Below are positions 42,962 to 51,734 of a stretch of 64,000 nt of DNA, piece after piece. A model generated the notes under the pieces. That model was not told the DNA's origin, searched no databases, and saw only the letters and a program-made list of their open reading frames with translations. A program made the position numbers and the translations under genes. The first letter of the stretch is position 1. Each line of letters opens with the position of its first letter. This stretch comes from Echinicola pacifica DSM 19836 (GTDB lineage: Bacteria > Bacteroidota > Bacteroidia > Cytophagales > Cyclobacteriaceae), in contig NZ_KB890739.1 of assembly GCF_000373245.1 (NCBI RefSeq), positions 907,099 to 971,098 on the forward strand, in the 5' to 3' direction.

Positions 42962-45268
42962 ATGATACAAGCAGATTTTAATGGTTCCCGATCGCTAAAG
43001 GAGATGCACCTCAGCCGGGATATTGTGGTGATCGGTGGAGGATTGTCAGGGGTATGTGCAGCCATTACCGCGGCCCGTCAGGGCTGCAAGGTGGCCTTGG
43101 TGCAGGACCGACCGGTATTGGGCGGTAATGCCTCCAGTGAAGTTAGGCTGTGGGCCCTCGGCGCCACCTCTCATATGGGAAACAACAACCGTTGGGCTAG
43201 GGAAGGAGGCATTGTCGATGAGATAATGGTCGAAAATACCTATAGAAATAAGGAGGGAAACCCAGTGATCTTTGATACAGTACTGATCGATAAGGTGCTG
43301 GCAGAACCCAATATCACCTTATTTTTGAATACCTCGGTCTTCCATGTACAAAAGGATGGGGATCGTATCATTCAGGAAATTATTGGCTTCAACGCTCAAA
43401 ATTCCACCTTATACCATTTATCTGCGACAGAATTTATCGATGCTTCTGGAGATGGAATAATATCCTATCTGGCTGGCGTTCCCTATCGCATTGGAGCGGA
43501 GGGACCGGAGGAATTTGATGAGCCTCTAGCACCAGATATTGAAGATTATGGAGAGCTGCTGGGACATACCCTGTTCTTTTACTCCAAAAAAGTGGAAGAG
43601 CCTGTCCGCTATATTCCTCCTTCTTACGCCATCAAGGATGCCTCTATCATCCCCGGATTGAGAAATGTGGAGGTGGGAGATCATGGCTGCAAGCTGTGGT
43701 GGTTTGAGTATGGAGGACGAAAAGACACCATCCATGATACCGAAGAGATCAAAATGGAGCTATGGAAGGTGGCCTATGGCATTTGGGATTATATAAAGAA
43801 TTCGGGCAAGCTAAAGGGCACCGAAAACTATACCTTAGAATGGGTAGGACTGATTCCGGGCAAAAGGGAAAGCAGAAGATTCGAAGGAGAATATATGCTG
43901 AACCAAAGTGACCTGGTCCAACAAAAGCCTCATGAAGATGCCATCTCCTTTGGGGGTTGGGCGATGGACCTGCACCCGGCAGATGGGGTATATAGTGATA
44001 AGCCTAGCTGCACTCAGTGGCATACCAAAGGCGTTTATGCAATTCCTTACCGATGCTATGTGCCATTGGGCGTGGATAATCTGCTCTTGACGGGCAGGAT
44101 AATCAGTGCTTCTCATGTGGCTTTTGGGTCCACTCGCGTGATGGCCACCTGCGCTCATGGCGGGCAAGCAGTAGGGATGGCGGCAGCCCATGCAATCCGT
44201 AAGGACATTAGTCCGAGAGAATTATTAGAAAAACGGCATTTGCAGGCCTTGCAAGCAGACCTCGTTCAGATGGGCCATTATATCCCTCAACTGGAGCAGG
44301 AGCAGCGTCCAGGTTTGCTTCAGCAGGCGTGCATTAGCCCTTCTTCCACCCTGCAGTTGACAGAGCTGCCAACCAGTGGGAAATGGGAGACACTTACTTT
44401 TTCTATGGCTCAAATGGTTCCCGTTCAGCAGCAGCTTCCTGACTTTCAGCTGTGGCTGAAGGCTTCTGAAGCCACGACCATAAGTATAGAGCTTCGTAAA
44501 AGTAGCAAAAGAGGCAATCATAGCCCCGATATTACCCTGCATTCGGAGACTTTTGAGCTTCAGGCAGGGGAGCAAATGATTTCCTTTCAGGTTCCCACAC
44601 TGGACCTAGCCGGTCAATATGCTTTCATTACGGTGATGAAAAATGAGCAGGTGGCCATTGCGCTATCGGATCATATGATCACTGGCATCATCGCCGTGTA
44701 TAATCAGGTGAATAAGGCGGTGTCTAATTTTGGGAAACAAGAACCTCCTCAAGGTTTGGGGGTGGACGAATTTGAATTTTGGTGCCCAAAAAGAAGACCC
44801 AAAGGAGGAAATATGGCCATCAGCTTCGCAGCGCCTGTTTATACCTTCGATAGTGGGCATCTTTGCCGGTCCATCTATAGACCTGTGGCTGAGCCAAATG
44901 CCTGGGCGGCAGCGCTGGAAGACCCGCAGCCGCAGTTGACCCTGCGCTGGGAGCAGCCACAAGCGATCAGCAGCCTGCAGCTATTCCTGGATCCGGATTA
45001 TGATCATCCCATGGAAACCGTCCAAATGGATCATCATGAGCACGTTATGCCCTTTACTATCAGGGATTTCAGCGTCCTTGACGAAGAGGGACAGCCACTC
45101 GCAGTGGTCCGTGACAATTATCAGGCAATAGTAAAAATTGATTTTCCAACCACGCTTCAAACCAAAGTGCTTCACTTAAAATTGGAAGCCCCTTCAGATA
45201 CAGTTCCCGCATCGGTATTTGGCATTTATATCAATGGCCAAAGTCAATCCCTACTCAATGACAATTAA
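42962..45268 (+). CDS. Cytoplasmic FAD-dependent oxidoreductase with C-terminal beta domain
   Basis: A 768-residue enzyme of the FAD_oxidored (PF12831-like) group. The dinucleotide motif is G25-G26-G27-L-S-G30 in VVIGGGLSGVCAAI, followed by VLGGNASSEVRLWALGATSHMG. The N-terminal 450 residues form the FAD domain, ending with SHVAFGSTRVMATCAHGGQAVGMAA, and about 300 further residues are beta-rich, with a second half resembling a carbohydrate-binding-type jelly roll. No signal peptide is present, so it acts in the cytoplasm, probably on the sugar brought in by the symporter encoded 6 bp upstream. Substrate and electron acceptor are unknown. Its place between a symporter and SusC is unusual for a galactan PUL. 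Confidence 0.85.
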   Translation: MIQADFNGSRSLKEMHLSRDIVVIGGGLSGVCAAITAARQGCKVALVQDRPVLGGNASSEVRLWALGATSHMGNNNRWAREGGIVDEIMVENTYRNKEGNPVIFDTVLIDKVLAEPNITLFLNTSVFHVQKDGDRIIQEIIGFNAQNSTLYHLSATEFIDASGDGIISYLAGVPYRIGAEGPEEFDEPLAPDIEDYGELLGHTLFFYSKKVEEPVRYIPPSYAIKDASIIPGLRNVEVGDHGCKLWWFEYGGRKDTIHDTEEIKMELWKVAYGIWDYIKNSGKLKGTENYTLEWVGLIPGKRESRRFEGEYMLNQSDLVQQKPHEDAISFGGWAMDLHPADGVYSDKPSCTQWHTKGVYAIPYRCYVPLGVDNLLLTGRIISASHVAFGSTRVMATCAHGGQAVGMAAAHAIRKDISPRELLEKRHLQALQADLVQMGHYIPQLEQEQRPGLLQQACISPSSTLQLTELPTSGKWETLTFSMAQMVPVQQQLPDFQLWLKASEATTISIELRKSSKRGNHSPDITLHSETFELQAGEQMISFQVPTLDLAGQYAFITVMKNEQVAIALSDHMITGIIAVYNQVNKAVSNFGKQEPPQGLGVDEFEFWCPKRRPKGGNMAISFAAPVYTFDSGHLCRSIYRPVAEPNAWAAALEDPQPQLTLRWEQPQAISSLQLFLDPDYDHPMETVQMDHHEHVMPFTIRDFSVLDEEGQPLAVVRDNYQAIVKIDFPTTLQTKVLHLKLEAPSDTVPASVFGIYINGQSQSLLNDN

Positions 45269-45299
45269 CGATAAACATTAAAACAAAACACCCGGAATA

Positions 45300-48200
45300 A
45301 TGATAAAAATTTATGGAATAATGATAGGTATGGCCTTGGGCTTTACCTACCAGGACAGCTATGCGCTGAATTTCAGTAAAGCGCCGCTAGAATCATCCGA
45401 ATCAAGGCTTGCCAAGAAAGGTGAAACCATGGCTTATACGATCAAAGGACGTGTACTGGATGACCAGGGATTGCCGCTGCCTGGAGCGACGGTGATCGAA
45501 AAAAACACTACCAATGGCACCGTGACCGATATCGACGGGTATTTTTCGCTGACCATCAAGGATGAGCAGCAGACCCTTATAGTATCTTTTGTGGGTTTTG
45601 AGCCCAAGGAGGAGCAGGTAGCGGGAAGGCAGAATATAGAGCTGAGGCTGAATGCAGATACTGAATCACTGGAAGAAGTGGTGGTGGTAGGCTATGGCAC
45701 CGTAAAAAAATCAGATCTGACGGGTTCGGTAGCCTCTGTCTCCTCGGAAGACCTAAACCGCACGCCCATATCTTCCCTGGACCAGGGCTTGCAAGGTCGG
45801 GTGGCAGGCGTAGAAATCACCCAAAACTCAGGTGCTCCAGGAGGGGCAACGAGTGTGAAGATCCGAGGTGGCAACTCCCTTAGTACCTCCAATGAGCCTT
45901 TATATGTGATCGATGGCTTCCCTATCGTCTCTGGAGGATCGGCTCCGGGATCCACTAGTTCACAAAACTCGGCCGGAGGTCAGCTCAATCCTTTAGCCAC
46001 CATTAACCCAAATGATATCGCTTCTATTGAGGTACTCAAGGATGCTTCTGCCACCTCCATCTATGGAGCCAGAGGTGCCAATGGGGTCATCCTCATCACC
46101 ACCAAAAGAGGCGAGGAAGGCAATACAAAGATCTCTTATTCGGCCTATTATGGTATTCAGGAGGTAAGCAAAACGCTGGACTTGATGAATGCGGAGCAAT
46201 TTATGGCCCTCAATAATGAGATCAACCCCGGAGCCTTGGACGGTATCACCCTTCATGATACCGATTGGCAGGATGTGATCTTTCAGGCTGCTCCTATCCA
46301 AAACCACCAACTTTCCTTTTCTGGTGGAAGTAAGAAAACCGTTTATAACCTGAGCTTTAATTATTTCGATCAGGATGGAGTGGTGAAAAACTCTGATTTC
46401 GAAAGAATCTCCTCTCGACTGAATCTGGAAAACGAGCTTCATGAGCGGGTAAAGATCGGGCTGAACCTCAACTATAACTATGTGGTGAGCAATGGAGCGA
46501 TATCAGGTACCACGCTGGAAAGTGAGAATACGGGTACTGTATCGGGAGCGTTATTTGCCCCGCCTATATTTGCCCCTTATGATTCGGAGGGCAATCTGAC
46601 CTATTTCGGGGACTTACATCCCAACTTCGAGCTGCAGCCAAACCCTCTTGCCAGTACTCAGATATTAAATAAAAGCACCAACACCCGAATGCTTAGCAAT
46701 TTTTATGTAAATGTAAAAATTGCGGAAGGCCTTTCTTATCGAGGTAATATAGGCGTGGATATCTTCCATGATCGCAAGGATACCTATACGGGAAGGGATG
46801 TGCCCATGGGCCGTATCAATGGCGGTGTAGCAGGAATCGGGAATTTGGATCAAAATTCCTTTATCCACGAAAGTGTCCTTAATTACTCCAAAAAACTAGG
46901 CTCAAGCCATGATTTCAATATCACAGGAGTGTTTTCTACCCAACGCTACACAGGGGTGAGTTCCCTAGCCGGAGGAAGTGAGCTTTCCACGGATATTCTG
47001 CTAAACAATAACCTGGGATTGGTGGCCAATAGGGATGTGTCCTCCAATAAGTCCACCTGGAGACTGGATTCCTGGACGGGGCGAATTAACTATATTTTCC
47101 TAGAGAAATATCTCTTTACCCTGACCGGAAGAGCGGATGGCTCCAGCCGATTTGGGGAGAATAACAAATGGGGATTCTTCCCCTCAGCAGCTTTTGCCTG
47201 GAGATTGAAGGATGAAGCCTTCCTGGTAAATAGCGAGCTCATCAGTGACCTGAAGCTGCGACTCAGCTATGGGGTCACCGGCAATGCGAATATCCCGCTC
47301 TATCAGTCCTTCCCTAGGCTGACCAGTGGTAGCAATTATAATTTTGGCAATAGCCTTAATATTGGGATCAGCCCTACGGGGGTGGCCAACCCGGATATCA
47401 AATGGGAGCGCACCAATCAGTCCGATTTCGGCTTGGACTTAGGATTATGGGACAATAGAATCTCCTTTACCTTTGATTATTACCATAAGCGCACCAATGA
47501 TCTGTTGATCTCTAGGAGAATCCCTGCTTCATCTGGCTTCAATACCGTCTTTGGGAATTTTGGGGAGATAGAAAATAAAGGGATTGAGCTGGGCCTTAGT
47601 GCCGTGGTGATGGACAAGAGTTTGGCTTGGGAGGTCTCTGGTAACTTCTCTCGCAATCGCAACACCATCCTGAAAATCACTGGAGAGGTGGATGAAGTGA
47701 TCCCTTCTGGTGATGGTGGAGTAGGCGCTTTTGCCAATGCTAGTTTGCTTAAAGTCGGCTACCCTGTGGGTACATTCTACGGCTATGTATGGGACGGAAT
47801 ATGGCAGAACGATGATGATATCGCTGGCAGCCATATGCCTAATGCTCAGCCTGGAGATGCTAGATACGCCGATGTGAATGGTGATGGAGCCTTTAGCGCA
47901 GCAGATAGAACCATCATTGGTGACCCAAATCCAGATTATATCTTCGGCTTAAACAATACCTTCAGATATAAAGGATTTGACCTGTCTGTTTTCATTCAGG
48001 GAAATATGGGCAATGATGTTTTCTATAACCGCCGGATGGTACTCGAGTCCGTTACCTTCGGGACCAATCAGTGGTCGGCTGTCGAAAACCACTGGACTCC
48101 CGAAAATCCTTCCCAGGAATACGTCCGCGCCTCTCAAAGTGGTAGATTATTGCAATCCAGCAATTTTATTGAAGACGGGTCTTTTGTAAGGCTTAAAAAC

Positions 48201-48419
48201 ATCCAGCTGGGATATAATTTTGATGTCTCCACTGTGAATTGGCTGACGCAATTAAGGTTGTACACCTCCCTTACCAACTTGGTGACCTGGACTGATTACT
48301 CTGGATATGATCCTGAGCTGAACAGCACTGGAGTCAATAATGTGACCAATTTTGGAATCGACCGTGATCCCTATCCACGTGCCAAATCCTACCTGCTAGG
48401 CTTACAAGTTTCCTTTTAA
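45300..48419 (+). CDS. SusC/RagA-family TonB-linked transporter of the galactan PUL
   Basis: A 1039-residue outer-membrane transporter with a signal peptide (to about residue 23), a carboxypeptidase-D regulatory-like domain (about 46-130), the SLEEVVVVGYGTVKKSDLTG TonB-box region, a plug with IRGGNSLSTSNEPLYVIDG and SIEVLKDASATSIYGARGANG, and a long barrel ending in a terminal Phe. It imports galactan oligosaccharides captured by the SusD protein encoded 17 bp downstream. It is part of the operon led by the symporter. It differs clearly from the SusC at 14862-18002, so the two loci import different ligands. Confidence 0.96.
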   Translation: MIKIYGIMIGMALGFTYQDSYALNFSKAPLESSESRLAKKGETMAYTIKGRVLDDQGLPLPGATVIEKNTTNGTVTDIDGYFSLTIKDEQQTLIVSFVGFEPKEEQVAGRQNIELRLNADTESLEEVVVVGYGTVKKSDLTGSVASVSSEDLNRTPISSLDQGLQGRVAGVEITQNSGAPGGATSVKIRGGNSLSTSNEPLYVIDGFPIVSGGSAPGSTSSQNSAGGQLNPLATINPNDIASIEVLKDASATSIYGARGANGVILITTKRGEEGNTKISYSAYYGIQEVSKTLDLMNAEQFMALNNEINPGALDGITLHDTDWQDVIFQAAPIQNHQLSFSGGSKKTVYNLSFNYFDQDGVVKNSDFERISSRLNLENELHERVKIGLNLNYNYVVSNGAISGTTLESENTGTVSGALFAPPIFAPYDSEGNLTYFGDLHPNFELQPNPLASTQILNKSTNTRMLSNFYVNVKIAEGLSYRGNIGVDIFHDRKDTYTGRDVPMGRINGGVAGIGNLDQNSFIHESVLNYSKKLGSSHDFNITGVFSTQRYTGVSSLAGGSELSTDILLNNNLGLVANRDVSSNKSTWRLDSWTGRINYIFLEKYLFTLTGRADGSSRFGENNKWGFFPSAAFAWRLKDEAFLVNSELISDLKLRLSYGVTGNANIPLYQSFPRLTSGSNYNFGNSLNIGISPTGVANPDIKWERTNQSDFGLDLGLWDNRISFTFDYYHKRTNDLLISRRIPASSGFNTVFGNFGEIENKGIELGLSAVVMDKSLAWEVSGNFSRNRNTILKITGEVDEVIPSGDGGVGAFANASLLKVGYPVGTFYGYVWDGIWQNDDDIAGSHMPNAQPGDARYADVNGDGAFSAADRTIIGDPNPDYIFGLNNTFRYKGFDLSVFIQGNMGNDVFYNRRMVLESVTFGTNQWSAVENHWTPENPSQEYVRASQSGRLLQSSNFIEDGSFVRLKNIQLGYNFDVSTVNWLTQLRLYTSLTNLVTWTDYSGYDPELNSTGVNNVTNFGIDRDPYPRAKSYLLGLQVSF

Positions 48420-48436
48420 TACTAACCCAAGAAACC

Positions 48437-49894
48437 ATGAATTATAAAAATATAAAGCTCCTATTTGTCGGAAGTCTTGCTGGCCTTATGGCTTCCTGCA
48501 GTGATCTGGTGGAGCAGCCGTATAGCTTTCTTACGATCAACGAATTCTATAGCACCGCCAATGATGCCGAATCCGCCATCACTGCCACCTACGGGTCTCT
48601 CACCCAAACGGGGATGTATGGCCAGGCCATCTGGATGCTGAGCGATTATTCTGGCGATCAGATGTTCCCAAAACCCGTGGTGGGAAGGGATCTCTTGACC
48701 TCCTTTGGCTATGATGCCACGCATGATCAGGTGGAAAGCTTCTGGAATGAAAGCTATAATGGGATAAATAATGCCAATCTGGTCATTCAGAATGTCCCGG
48801 AGATATCCATGGACGAGCAGCGCAGAAGCCATATTGTGGCTGAGGCGAAATTTCTAAGGGCATTATACTATTTTAATTTGGTGCGCAGCTATGGGGATAT
48901 CCCATTGAAGGTGCTTCCGACCTCTAGTTTGGCGGATATAGAAACGGGTAAGTCTCCCCAAGCGGAAGTATATTCCCAGATAATCATCGACCTCGAAGAA
49001 GCCTTGACAGTACTGAATGCGGGAATTCCAGAGGTCAAAGGAAGGGTCAGCAGAGGAGCCGCTCAGGCCCTGCTGGCAAAAGTGTACCTGTATTCGGAAG
49101 ACTATGCTTCCGCCGTGGAGATGGCTAAGCAGCTCATCAGCGAGGGCAATTATGCCTTGGTGGCTGACCCAGTTTCTCTCTGGGATGTCAATAAAGAAAA
49201 TGCCAACGTCATCGAAAATATCCTTTCGGTGGAGTTTTCCAGAGCTCCGAATTTGCAATCTCAAACTTTTACCTCCTTTTTTGCACCTTCAGGTTCCAAT
49301 GGGGTCTATTCGGCAACCGCATGGGGATCGAGCTTTGCTTTTAAAAGTTTTTATGATTCCTATGAGGCTATGGACTTGCGTAAGCAACTGATGGATACCG
49401 AGTTTACCGATAGCCAGGGAAAGCTGCATACCATGGATAATGATCCCAACTTAAAAGAGCGGGTGATTATAAAAAAATATGCCGATCCCATGTCAAATGG
49501 AGCGAGAAACGAAAGTAATTACCCACTGTTTCGCTATGCAGAGGTGCTGCTGATCTATGCTGAAGCAAGTGCACGGGCCTCTGGCCAAGTGGATGCTGAA
49601 GGGCTAGCCGCAATCAACCAAGTGCGACAAAGAGCAGGTGTAGAAGCTATTCCAGCCACTATTGCCTATGAAGATTACCTCGATAGGATCTTGCAGGAGC
49701 GGTCCTGGGAACTGGCTTTTGAAGCCGACCGCTGGTTTGATCTTACGCGTACCGGTGAATTTATGGATATGGCCCAGGTGACAAATTACTGGTTTCCGGT
49801 GCGTCCTGTTCAGCTCAAGCACCGTTATTTCCCCATTCCGGAAACTGAGGTGCAGACGAATTCCAACCTAGATCAAAGTGCTGATTGGAAGTAA
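48437..49894 (+). CDS. SusD/RagB-family lipoprotein of the galactan PUL
   Basis: A 485-residue outer-membrane lipoprotein with Cys21 in LMASCSDL as the lipid site. SusD family features are present: the RALYYFNLVRSYGDIPL stretch, AQALLAKVYLYSEDYASAVEMAKQLI TPR-like repeats, and the C-terminal ELAFEADRWFDLTRTGEF and YFPIPETEVQTN motifs. It binds oligosaccharides at the surface and passes them to the SusC encoded just upstream. The ligand is inferred to be an agar- or porphyran-type oligosaccharide from the GH117, GH86 and GH2 genes that follow. Confidence 0.96.
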   Translation: MNYKNIKLLFVGSLAGLMASCSDLVEQPYSFLTINEFYSTANDAESAITATYGSLTQTGMYGQAIWMLSDYSGDQMFPKPVVGRDLLTSFGYDATHDQVESFWNESYNGINNANLVIQNVPEISMDEQRRSHIVAEAKFLRALYYFNLVRSYGDIPLKVLPTSSLADIETGKSPQAEVYSQIIIDLEEALTVLNAGIPEVKGRVSRGAAQALLAKVYLYSEDYASAVEMAKQLISEGNYALVADPVSLWDVNKENANVIENILSVEFSRAPNLQSQTFTSFFAPSGSNGVYSATAWGSSFAFKSFYDSYEAMDLRKQLMDTEFTDSQGKLHTMDNDPNLKERVIIKKYADPMSNGARNESNYPLFRYAEVLLIYAEASARASGQVDAEGLAAINQVRQRAGVEAIPATIAYEDYLDRILQERSWELAFEADRWFDLTRTGEFMDMAQVTNYWFPVRPVQLKHRYFPIPETEVQTNSNLDQSADWK

Positions 49895-49961
49895 ATCACT
49901 ATTGGCTCCCAAAAAAGAGTATAATTATTCGCAAATACCTAAGACCTAAAATAATCCAAGT

Positions 49962-51734
49962 ATGTCCACCAAAGTTTCCAGCTTCCAGCTTCCAGCCCCC
50001 AGATTATTTGCGGGGCTGATGCTGTTCCTTCTTATTCTTCAGCAGGGACTAGCCTTCGGCCAAAATCAATCACCGCTTACCAAAACCAAATCCCTCAATG
50101 GGCCTTGGCGTTTTGCGGGGAATAATGACTGGTCTGCAGCCCAGGCCTTGAAAGAGTCTAAGGCAGATTGGGCAGAAATAGCCGTGCCAGGAAACTGGGA
50201 GCAGCTGGAGGAATATGAGTCCTTTAGAGGGCGTGGATTTTATTTCAGGGAATTTTCGGTTGAGCAGGATTGGCAGCATACACTCGTCAGACTGCAGTTT
50301 GAGGCCGTATATGAGAAGGCAGAAGTATATCTAAACGGTTATCTTCTAGGAAGTCATACAGGCGGCTACCTGCCTTTTGAGTTTGAAGTAAGCGCCCTCC
50401 TGAACTATGGCGCGGCCAATGAGGTGATGGTGGTGGCAGATAACCGCTACCATCGGGGAGCCTGGTGGCCTTGGGGTGGGATAAGCCGCGAGGTCTCCTT
50501 GCTGAGTAGCAGCCCTGCCCGCATCAAGCAGCAGCACATCTCTGCAATTCCTGACTTAACTACCGGAGAAGTAAAAGTCGAATTGGACTTTTGGCTGGAG
50601 AATAATTTTGAGGAGCAGAAAGAATTTACCCTGCAGCCCAGCATAAAGGATTCTCATAAAAAGAACCTATGGAATACAGAGCTGAAAGTCCAGGTGGCAC
50701 CAGGCGAGATCCGTCAGTTTTCTCATCAATTCACCCTTCCCCTAGCGGTGTACCAGCTGTGGGACCAAGACAGTCCTGTGCTTTATCGTTTGCAGACGGT
50801 GCTGGCAGAGCAGGCAGGCGCTAGCCTTGACCTCAAGGAAGATAAATTTGGCATTAGGAAAGTGGAGGTGATAGGAACGCAAATAATGCTGAATGGCAAG
50901 CCCGTATATGCCAATGGCTTCAACAGAGTCCATGATCATCCCAGCTATGGCAATACCGAGCTGGATGCTTTAGTAGAGAAAGATATGGTCGATATTATGG
51001 CGCTTGGTGGGAAAATGTCCCGTCTGATGCATGCCCCATTGTCCAGAAATATCCTGGATCTATGCGATAGCCTTGGCTATCTGCTGATAGAAGAGGTGCC
51101 GATTTGGGGGGATGATGAGCCTTTGGCTTACCCCAATTCCCCCTTGCCTAAGCAGTGGATGGAGGAGATGATAGCGAGAGATTATAATCATCCCTCAGTC
51201 ATAGGCTGGTCGGTGGGGAATGAGCTGCGGGATCCACAGGGAGACTGGCAAAGTAAAACCCTCACCACCCAGCAATATGGCTATATCCAGCATATGTTGG
51301 AGCTGGTGGAGCAGCTGGATCCCCATCGTCTAAAGACTTATGTCACCCTTACCAGCTATCTGCCAAAGGCGGACCAAAGCAATGAACCCTATGAAATGGT
51401 GGATTTTATATCGATCAACAGCTATGGTAATGCAGTAAATGCAGCGAAAGAAACCCATAGGAAATTTCCCGACAAGCCTATTTTTGTTTCAGAAATTGGG
51501 ATTGCTCAAATAGGTCCGGCGCCCGCAGGGGCTTTATCGGAAAAACTGATTCTTCAGCTTAGGGAGCTCGCCGACTTAGACTTCGTCGTCGGTTCATCCC
51601 TATGGTCTTATAATGATTACCGAAGTGATTATAAGGGTACGCCTGACTCGGGATTTAGAGAATGGGGAGTGGTGGATGAAAATAGACAGCCCAAAGCGGC
51701 CTATTCTCAGATTAAGAAACTGTGGAATCCATAA
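49962..51734 (+). CDS. GH2 family glycosidase, short form (beta-galactosidase-like)
   Basis: A 590-residue exported GH2 enzyme, shorter than E. coli LacZ (1023 aa), containing only the sugar-binding (about 40-195), Ig-like (about 205-300) and TIM-barrel (about 300-590) domains. The acid/base is E421 in GWSVGNELRD and the predicted nucleophile is E511 in IFVSEIG. A hydrophobic signal runs to about residue 34. In galactan PULs GH2 enzymes remove terminal beta-D-galactose from agar- or porphyran-derived oligosaccharides, which is my inference; glucuronidase or mannosidase activities also occur in GH2. The sulfatase starts directly at the next base. Confidence 0.88.
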   Translation: MSTKVSSFQLPAPRLFAGLMLFLLILQQGLAFGQNQSPLTKTKSLNGPWRFAGNNDWSAAQALKESKADWAEIAVPGNWEQLEEYESFRGRGFYFREFSVEQDWQHTLVRLQFEAVYEKAEVYLNGYLLGSHTGGYLPFEFEVSALLNYGAANEVMVVADNRYHRGAWWPWGGISREVSLLSSSPARIKQQHISAIPDLTTGEVKVELDFWLENNFEEQKEFTLQPSIKDSHKKNLWNTELKVQVAPGEIRQFSHQFTLPLAVYQLWDQDSPVLYRLQTVLAEQAGASLDLKEDKFGIRKVEVIGTQIMLNGKPVYANGFNRVHDHPSYGNTELDALVEKDMVDIMALGGKMSRLMHAPLSRNILDLCDSLGYLLIEEVPIWGDDEPLAYPNSPLPKQWMEEMIARDYNHPSVIGWSVGNELRDPQGDWQSKTLTTQQYGYIQHMLELVEQLDPHRLKTYVTLTSYLPKADQSNEPYEMVDFISINSYGNAVNAAKETHRKFPDKPIFVSEIGIAQIGPAPAGALSEKLILQLRELADLDFVVGSSLWSYNDYRSDYKGTPDSGFREWGVVDENRQPKAAYSQIKKLWNP

